NCBI RefSeq assembly: GCF_001704415.2
Contig: NC_030808.1
Coordinates: forward strand, 137,345,089-137,409,088
Origin: Capra hircus
Taxonomy: Eukaryota > Chordata > Mammalia > Artiodactyla > Bovidae
Reading direction: 5' to 3'
Length of the DNA stretch: 64,000 nt
Position 1 is the stretch's first letter. Each line of letters starts with the position of its first letter. Shown piece by piece: positions 57,386-64,000 of this stretch. Under the pieces are notes generated by a model that was not told the origin of the DNA, made no database searches, and saw only the letters and a program-made list of their open reading frames with translations. The translations under genes and the position numbers were made by a program.

Positions 57386-57878
57386 TGTTGCAGGAAGGGG
57401 GACCCCTTCTAGGGCCTGAGAGTGGGCTTTTGTCTCACACTCAGAAACGAATTGTCTGAGGAGACACTTGTGCTAACAAAGCAAACGACTTTATTGGGAA
57501 GGGTGCCCTGGCAGAGAGCAGCAGGGTAAGGGAACCCAGGAGACCTGTTCTGCAACGTAGCTTGCAGTCTTGGGTTTTATGGTAATGGGGTTAGTTTCTG
57601 GGTTGTCTCTGCCCAATCATTCTGACTGAGGGTCCTTCCTGGTAGTGAACATGGCTGCACCAAGATGAACTCCAGGGAGGAGGATTCTGGGAGGTTGGTA
57701 GGACGTATGGACTGGCATCTCCTCTCTCCTTTTGACCTTTCCCAAATTCCTCCCAGTTGGTGGTAGTTTTGCAATTCCAAGCTCCTTACCAGGGCCTCCT
57801 GTTGTAAGATAATTCATACAAGTGGCTACTGTCTTGCCTGCCCACAGCGGGCAGGTTCAGTCAGCATTTCCTCCAACA
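57386..57878 (-). mobile_element. Endogenous retrovirus LTR, reverse
   Basis: A 493-base unit with TGTTG at one end and CAACA at the other. On the minus strand it has a TATA-like ATAAAA (57575-57580) and, about 85 bases on, an AATAAAG polyadenylation signal (57489-57495), then a CA-ending U5. This U3-R-U5 layout is a classic LTR. No partner LTR lies within 1 kb on either side and no clear short TSD is seen. The class is uncertain, probably class I (gamma-like). Confidence 0.82.
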
Positions 57879-58349
57879 ATAGGGCTCACTCGCTCTCTTC
57901 CCTCACGCAGTATACTGCCAGACTCACAGTTCTTTTCTTTTCAAGGCTGAGTCATTTAAATGACCTGACTCCTTAGAAGCATCACATAGCATGACATATT
58001 ACTTGATTTGTTATGGATTTTGGTATTCAGAAGATATATTTCTTAAAATAAGGGATTAGTCAGTCAAAGATAGTTCTTTTAGACGTTCGTATCCATAGCT
58101 CACTGTCCTTGTAATTCAGGGCACTGTATGACATTTAATTTAGGTGGCTTTATATGAGAGTGGGAGGGAAAGGGTAGTAAAGGGGAGCAAAAGGATTTTG
58201 CCTTAATTGCATCTGAGAGTGAAAAACATTCTTTATACCTTCCATTGTTTTTCACAGGTTCCATCATGCTTTGGTGTTACAGGCAGTTACACAGGCAAGT
58301 TAGACTGAGTGGAGGAGAGACTTTTTAATTGGGAATTTCACTTTCTCCC
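57879..58349. other. No gene recognised
   Basis: Single-copy-looking spacer beyond the LTR. Confidence 0.4.
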
Positions 58350-58535
58350 TCACGGTCCCATGAACAGAAGTCTGCCAGGCTTCTCTGTCCATGGAATTTT
58401 TCAGACAAGAATGCTGAAGTGGGTTGCCATTTCCTACTCCAGGGGATCTTTCCGACCCAGGGATCAAACTCGTGTTTCTTGTGTCTCCTACACTGCAAGC
58501 TGATTCTTTACTGCTGAGCCGTCAGGGAAGCTTCC
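58350..58535 (-). mobile_element. Bov-tA SINE, reverse
   Basis: CTGCCAGGCTTCTCTGTCC, GAAGTGGGTTGCCATTTCC, CCAGGGATCAAACTCGTG, CTTTACTGCTGAGCCGTCAGG. The two short frames here belong to it. Confidence 0.92.
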
Positions 58536-58620
58536 CCCTTTCATAGCGGTCCTCTAATGAGAATGTTGTCAACTGAAAACAAAAGAAAAAAGGCACAATG
58601 TGAGAGTTTGAGTTAGGTTT

Positions 58621-58923
58621 TGTTTTTTTTTTTTTAACTTTATTTTACTTTACAATACTGTAGTGGTTTTGCCATACATCAACATAAATCTGCCACGGGT
58701 GTACATGAGTTCCCAATCCTGAACCCCCCTCCCACCTCCCTCCCCATACCATCTCTCTGTGTCATGTATAGAACAGACTTTTGGACTCTGGGAGAGGGAG
58801 AGGGTGGGATGATTTGGGAAAATGGCATTGAAACATGTATAATATCATGTAAGAAACGAATTGCCAGTCTAGGTTGGATGCAGGCTACAGGATGCTTGGG
58901 GCTGGTGCACTGGGATGACCCAG
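58621..58923 (-). mobile_element. L1 insertion with inverted 5' segment
   Basis: 58621-58763 is an L1 3' UTR in reverse (T-tract, then TTTTGCCATACATCAACATA, TGAACCCCCCTCCCACC). From about 58764 it continues as forward L1 sequence (GAACAGACTTTTGGACTC to GGATGACCCAG). TGAGTTAGGTTT flanks the unit at 58609-58620 and 58924-58935. The two segments overlap by only a few bases in L1 coordinates. Confidence 0.93.
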
Positions 58924-59089
58924 TGAGTTAGGTTTGATCTGGGGCAAAATGATATACAGTCTGGAAGACAGCATTTCAGATAGTTCTGATAAACTGATAA
59001 ACTGCTCCAAAGAGATGGAGAGGAAGGTCAGTGTTACATATGATTTTACTGAGGGGGGATATGTGTAGTCACACATTTTGGCAAAGACT

Positions 59090-59330
59090 TGCTGCTAGTC
59101 ACAAGGAGCAGATGTCTCTGTTAATGATTTTAGTGCTTTTCTAGATATGAGGAGATGAAAGAATTGTCTGAAGGCCTGTTCTGCCAGTTTTCCCAGAGTA
59201 CAGAGTGCCTCAGCACAGCCTGCAGCAGCTCATGATGTGTTCCTTGTAGAGGGAGATGGCAAGTGTCAGTTTGTAGTTAGCAATGTTTAGGAAGCTGATG
59301 GCTGCGCCTTGGTGAATGGTCATCTGTTCT
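59090..59330 (+). repeat. Old interspersed repeat, family unknown (copy B)
   Basis: Counterpart of 44400-44720: GATATGAGGAGATGAAAG, AAGGCCTGTTCTGCCAG, AGAGTACAGAGTGCCTCA and GGGAGATGGCAAGTGTC. Shorter than copy A. Confidence 0.55.
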
Positions 59331-59649
59331 GAAAGGGCAGTGTTTGAGTTTGTGATTTTTCTGTTCTATGGGTTTTGATTAGAAGTAGCCTGACTTTTCT
59401 CTCTTACTCTTTTTGTACCCTTGCTGCCTACATATTGAAATATTACACTCATTTCCCTTCTGTTTGATGTTTTTGATCTTTGGTGCCCAGGGATGACTGG
59501 CTCCTGTGGACCTCTGCACATGTTAATCCAAATCCCTCCAACCTTTTTTCGTTTTTTTTTTTTTTTTTTTTTTTTTTTGCTATCTTGTTGGTTTTGGTCA
59601 GAGAATTGTTACTTGTTCACAGCCTATGACCAGTTTACATCCAGATATC
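59331..59649. other. Spacer with long T-tract
   Basis: A T7-C-G-T29 class tract at 59543-59578. No gene is seen. The poly-F frame at 59493-59708 is an artefact of it. Confidence 0.7.
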
Positions 59650-59850
59650 ATTTATGGAGCCTTCACTGCTCTAGGTTCTTGCATTTTATCTCATTATATT
59701 CATTATAAACCCTACTAGGATTGGGAAATACAGGGTTACTTATTATTAACTCCATTTTTTAATACAGAAGAATTGAAGCTTAGGAAGGTACATAGATTGT
59801 CAGAGGTCACACTGCTGGCATATAGGAGAGCTAGAATTTCTTTCTCCCCT
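59650..59850 (-). repeat. MIR SINE relic, reverse
   Basis: ATTTTATCTCATTATATTC, AACTCCATTTTTTAATACAG, AGAGGTCACACTGCTGGC and GAGAGCTAGAATTTC follow MIR in reverse. Confidence 0.6.
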
Positions 59851-59885
59851 TCTTAACAACTACTTTAGAGTCTGGAATAGAGCAG

Positions 59886-60055
59886 TGGTTCTCAGGCATC
59901 ACGTGTGTCAGAACCCTGAAGGCCTTGCTAAAAGTAGTGTCTTGCACCCTAGCTTCAATTTCTTAATCAGCTTATTAGGGACAGGACCTGGAAATTTGCA
60001 TTTCTAGTATGACCCTGTGTGATGACCATGCAGTCAGTTTGACACTGGAAACAAA
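59886..60055 (-). mobile_element. MER5A-type hAT relic
   Basis: CAGTGGTTCTCAGGCATC, GGCCTTGCTAAAAG, ATTTGCATTTCTAGTATG. Left terminus clear, right end decayed. Confidence 0.7.
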
Positions 60056-60074
60056 AATGTACAAAGAAAGGATT

Positions 60075-60260
60075 TCCAGAGTCAGTCTATCTGGATTTAA
60101 ATACAGGCTCCATTACTAATTAAGGGAAAGCACAGTGGAACATCACCTGGTCTCTGAAATACTCATTGCTCATCTAGACCTGCTTCAGAGAGTTGTAGTA
60201 AGAATGACATGAAATAAAGCATTCCAGATGGTTCACAGAGTGCCTGAGCCATGTGAAGTT
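60075..60260 (+). repeat. MIR SINE relic
   Basis: CTGGATTTAAATACAGGCTCC, AGAGAGTTGTAGTAAGAATG and GGTTCACAGAGTGCCTGAGC follow MIR in forward orientation, diverged. Confidence 0.5.
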
Positions 60261-60726
60261 TCATACGGCAATATGGTAACAACCACTCTTACTGAATTTC
60301 TCTGCTAGAGCTCTGCAAGTCTTTCTCATGCTCTGAGACATCACATTTTCTATTCTTGAAGTCCTATGGTTTGCTTGATGCACCCATGTTGTTTTCTGTC
60401 AGATTCTGAGGTGTTCTTTCTCCCCTTCTTAACAACTACTTCTCCTGGCTCACTTTCGATCCAAAGTACAATGTTGAGAAGCTTCTGCAACCACATGGGT
60501 AGCATAAAACTCCCAATCTCAACTTTATCTCCAGCTGTTTTCTGACACAGAAGATGCAGTAGAATCATTTGATTTCAGAACTTTTCTTCTAGAATAAGCT
60601 CCTGGAAGACCAGTGTGGTGTGCAACAAATCTTTGATCCTCTGCAATGTCCGTAAGTATGTTTGTCTGATCAGACTTTAGTCAAAGATTGGCATCAATAA
60701 AAATAAAGAGGGCTTCTGCCAAGTTA
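60261..60726. other. No gene recognised
   Basis: An antisense 72-codon frame (60350-60568; includes GEVVVKKGRKNTSESDRKQ) has a protein-like composition but no family I recognise. A 28-base perfect repeat of 59838-59865 lies at 60414-60441. Confidence 0.35.
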
Positions 60727-60922
60727 TGGGCTTCCCTTGTGGCTCAGCTGGTAAAGAATCCACCTGCAATGTGGGAGACCTAGGTTCAATCCCTGGATTG
60801 GGAAGATCCCCTGGAGAAGGGAAAGGCTACCCACTCCAGTATTCTGGCCTGGAGAATTCCTTGGACTCTGTAGTCCATGGAGTCGCAAAGAGTCGGACAC
60901 AACTGAGCGACTTTCACTTCAC
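60727..60922 (+). mobile_element. Bov-tA SINE, young
   Basis: GGGCTTCCCTTGTGGCTCAG head, GGGAGACCTAGGTTCAATCC, CACTCCAGTATTCTGGCC, GAGTCGGACACAACTGAGCG. It is close to the family consensus and yields the 70-codon frame here. Confidence 0.95.
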
Positions 60923-61734
60923 AACACATATGTGGTGAGTGAATAACTAAGTGAGGAAATTGGAAGGCATGAGGTCAGAAAGAGCCTTGCTACCTAGGGT
61001 GGATTATTTTCCCATTGTGGGTTTTGGTTTCCTCAATGAAAAGCTTGAATTAGAATTTTTTAAAAATATAAATGTGTGCCTTTTCTATTAGAGCTGTACA
61101 TACCTCAGGTCAAATTATTTCTTATTCAGTAGTTTGATAATAATGCTGGTAACCAAAGGTTCTGTGCATGGTCCTCTTATCTTATTTTACTGTAAGTTTC
61201 CTTCTTGTATATCTGGTGCTGAACAAAAGGAAGGACTTGCTAGTGACCATTTTAGTGACTTGTCTTTGTCAAAATCCCTGTGATTCAATTCAAGAAGCTA
61301 TTATATTTGTCCCAGGATCAGGCGGAAGGCATGGGGACAACATTCTCCTTCAGGAGAGTTTCCTTCGTTTCAGTTTAGAAGTTGCCCTAGATGTATTCTG
61401 ACAGGCCTAAATTTCCAGCTGGGATGTGTTCTGATACCAGTTTTAGGTGTCAGCAGTTTCTCCTCAAGTTGCAGTGTTGGGTTATTTTGTATCCCTACTC
61501 AGTAAGTAGGACATAGCATTGAATTAGTAGAGAATGCCTTTCTGCAGGAGGAGCTAACACCCCATCCTGAATCAGTGTGGCTTTAAAAAACAAAAATGAC
61601 TTTTTAAAATCTGTTACAACATGTTTTCTTCCTGATGGCAGAAGTATCATTCACGTTTATGATAAAATATATATGTAACAATTTAGTGAAAAATATAGCA
61701 AGATTAAAACTTTGAGATATGTACTATGAGTCTT
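60923..61734. other. No gene recognised
   Basis: The 77-codon frame at 61168-61401 has no recognised domain. AT-rich elsewhere. Confidence 0.4.
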
Positions 61735-61822
61735 TTATTCTCTCTCCTCTTTTCCTTTCCCTCTGTCTCTCTCTCCCTTTCTCTTTCTGTCTCTCCCCTT
61801 CCCTCCTCCCTCCTTCTCTCTT
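61735..61822. repeat. Polypyrimidine tract (CT-rich, ~88 bases)
   Basis: An almost pure run of C and T on the plus strand with CTCTCT and CCCTTC mixes and a few G interruptions. It produces the Arg/Glu-rich antisense frame at 61724-61972. Confidence 0.92.
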
Positions 61823-62304
61823 ATTTGCAAACAAAAGTAATAGAATATATAATTTTTTTTCACCTTCCAACCCATAATATGCTCTCACACTCTCTAAATA
61901 TTCTTCAAGAATATAGCTTTTGTTGGTTGTATGGTATTCAATTGAGTGGATATGATACTTTGCTGAAAACAATCTCAGTTTTTAATATTTATATTGTTTC
62001 CAAAATTATTGGTGTTATATAAGTACTGCATTGAATTTCCATCCCTATGTATAAATTTTGTGTATCTTTTTGATAATTTCAGTCAGTAAAGTGGAATTCT
62101 ACTGCATCACAGGGCATGAATGTGCTTTGCTGTTCCATAGATTTCAAACTACATTTTTTATGCAAGCTATTTTAATACTTAAGATTTTATTGACTGAAGG
62201 TGACATAGAAAACCACAGTGAACCAATATCCGTTAAAGAAATAGTCTTTGTAGTTAAAAATATGCCTACATCAATTCTATACTTCTCAAGAATAAGAACT
62301 ACAT
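61823..62304. other. No gene recognised
   Basis: AT-rich. The frame 62058-62315 has no recognised motif. Confidence 0.4.
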
Positions 62305-62320
62305 CAGGCCACTAAAATTT

Positions 62321-63617
62321 TTTTTTTTAATTTTTTATTTTTTTTTAAATTTTAAAATCTTTAATTCTCACATGCGTTCCCAAACATGAACCCCCCTCCC
62401 ACCTCCCTCCCCACAGCATCTCTCTGGGTCATCCCCATGCACCAGCCCCAAGCAAGCTGCACCCTATGTCAGACATGGACTGGCGATTCAATTCTTACAT
62501 GACAGTATACATGTTAGAATTCCCATTCTCCCAAATCATCCCACCCTCTCCCTCTCCCTCTGAGTCCAAAAGTCTGGTATACATATCTGTGTCTTTTTTC
62601 CTGTCTTGCATACAGGGTCGTCATTGCCATCTTCCTAAATTCCATATATATGTGTTAGTATACTGTATTGGTGTTTTTCTTTCTGGCTTACTTCACTCTG
62701 TATAATTGGCTCCAGTTTCACCCATCTCATCAGAACTGATTCAAATGAATTCTTTTTAATGGCTGAGTAATACTCCATTGTGTATATGTACCATAGCTTT
62801 CTTATCCATTCATCTGCTGATGGACATCTAGGTTGTTTCCATGTCCTGGCTATTGTAAACAGTGCTGCGATGAACATTGGGGTACATGTGTCTCTTTCAA
62901 TTCTGGTTTCCTCGGTGTGTATGCCCAGAAGTGGGATTGCTAAACTAGATCACTTTCTATCACCGTACACAAAAATAAACTCAAAATGGATTAAAGATCT
63001 AAATGTAAGATCAGAAACTATAAAACTCCTAGAGGAGAACATAGGCAAAACACTCTCAGACATAAATCACAGCAGGATCCTCTATGATCCACCTCCCAGA
63101 ATTCTGGAAATAAAAGCAAAAATAAACAAATGGGATCTAATTAAAATTAAAAGCTTCTGTACAACAAAGGAAAATATAAGCAAGGTGAAAAGACAGCCTT
63201 CTGAATGGGAGAAAATAATAGCAACTGAAACAACTGACAAACAACTAATCTCAAAAATATACAAGCAACTTCTGCAGCTCAATTCCAGAAAAATAAACGA
63301 CCCAATCAAAAAATGGGCCAAAGAACTAAGTAGACATTTCTCCAAAGAAGACATACGGATGGCTAACAAACACATGAAAAGATGCTCAACATCACTCATT
63401 ATTAGAGAAATGCAAATCAAAACCACAATGAGGTACCACTTCACACCAGTCAGAATGGCTGCGATCCAAAAATCTGCAAGCAATAAATGCTGGAGAGGGT
63501 GTGGAGAAAAGGGAACCCTCCTACACTGTTGGTGGGAATGCAAACTAGTACAGCCACTATGGAGAACAGTGTGGAGATTCCTTAAGAAATTGCAAATAGA
63601 ACTACCTTATGACCCAG
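62321..63617 (-). mobile_element. Young L1 insertion, 5' half inverted
   Basis: 62321-62941 is L1 in reverse: T-rich tail, 3' UTR, then the end of ORF2 (62637-62940 on minus, e.g. MFIAALFTIARTWKQPRC, stop at 62635). At about 62941 it switches to forward ORF2 sequence up to 63617, uninterrupted for over 220 codons, including the Cys-rich motif CWRGCGEKGTLLHCWWEC. CAGGCCACTAAAATTT flanks the unit at 62305-62320 and 63618-63633. The two segments meet, with a few bases of overlap, at the same point of ORF2. No RT or endonuclease domain is present. Confidence 0.96.
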
Positions 63618-63633
63618 CAGGCCACTAAAATTT

Positions 63634-63874
63634 GAACACAAGTTTCATCAAACATCAACTGGTAGTCCCTCTCTTATACATATTTTAGAGAACACAAAAA
63701 GAAAGAAAATTATAGACTTTTTTTTAGCTATATTATCTTGATACCATAACCAATACTCAGAATTTAAGGAAAAGGCTGCTGTAGACTAATCTCACTTAGG
63801 ATCATGAATGAATAATTCCTAAATGAAATGCTAGTGCATGAAATCCAGTATTTTTAAAATATCATGTCCAAGAA
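63634..63874. other. No gene recognised
   Basis: AT-rich flank of the L1 insertion. Confidence 0.4.
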
Positions 63875-64000
63875 GAATTTATCCTGAGAGTGAAGGATTG
63901 GTTGACATCAGTCTTTGTATCAGTGTATATCAGCATATCAATGTCAGAGATTAAAAGAGAAAAATGTTACTACTGTCTTAGTAGATGTGCTAGGTTTTAG
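63875..64000 (+). mobile_element. Old L1 ORF2 scrap, continues past window
   Basis: AATTTATCCTGAGAGTGAAGG, TTGGTTGACATCAG and AGAGATTAAAAGAGAAAAATG resemble the RT region of old L1 ORF2. Weak. Confidence 0.45.

Noticed and set aside
60727..60800. tRNA-Glu gene
   Set aside because: The tRNA-like boxes belong to the Bov-tA SINE head; no acceptor stem or CCA-compatible structure, and identical heads recur through the window.
63082..63543. 153-codon minus-strand frame as a membrane protein
   Set aside because: It is antisense to the L1 ORF2 segment; its hydrophobicity comes from the complement of lysine-rich codons.

Overview
This window is non-genic mammalian DNA from a ruminant, most likely a bovid. 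The evidence is its repeat content: many copies of the RTE-type LINE BovB, the BovB-dependent SINEs Bov-tA (tRNA-Glu head) and Bov-A2 (dimer ending in an AGC run), cetartiodactyl CHR-type SINEs, ruminant L1 3' ends, and older mammal-wide MIR, L2, MER5 and MaLR remnants. I found no intact cellular gene, structural RNA gene, CpG island or CRISPR. Almost every long open frame lies in, or antisense to, a retrotransposon.

Layout: 1-9 kb has old MIR, L2 and MER5 relics, four CHR SINEs, an L1 tail and Bov-tA copies. 9.7-27.3 kb has Bov-A2 and Bov-tA SINEs, six partial BovB copies (one carrying an inverted 5' end) and a 1.7 kb BovB with target-site duplications (TSDs). 27.3-38.8 kb has a MIR, an hAT relic, a duplicated 430-bp sequence of unknown origin (30.2 and 36.9 kb) and a nested L1 block. 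38.8-45.4 kb has a MIR, a MaLR LTR, Bov-tA copies and a TA-rich microsatellite. 45.4-52 kb is a BovB cluster with five copies in 6.5 kb, one joined to a PPP4R3 (SMEK) pseudogene fragment. 52-64 kb has an old L1, an endogenous-retrovirus LTR, two 5'-inverted L1 insertions and ancient DNA-transposon and SINE relics.

The window is most informative as a record of retrotransposition errors. Three L1 insertions and one BovB insertion are TSD-flanked and carry an inverted 5' segment, the pattern expected from twin priming. Two BovB insertions look like reverse-transcription template switches: a Bov-tA head joined to truncated BovB, and the 5' end of a PPP4R3 mRNA joined to BovB. One Bov-A2 SINE contains a 112-bp inverted copy (107 of 112 positions identical) of single-copy-looking DNA only 0.8 kb away, which points to a local template switch. 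None of the BovB or L1 copies is intact: each is truncated, frameshifted, inverted or mutated at the catalytic motif.

Family names come from recognising consensus features by eye. Boundaries are approximate unless a TSD is quoted.
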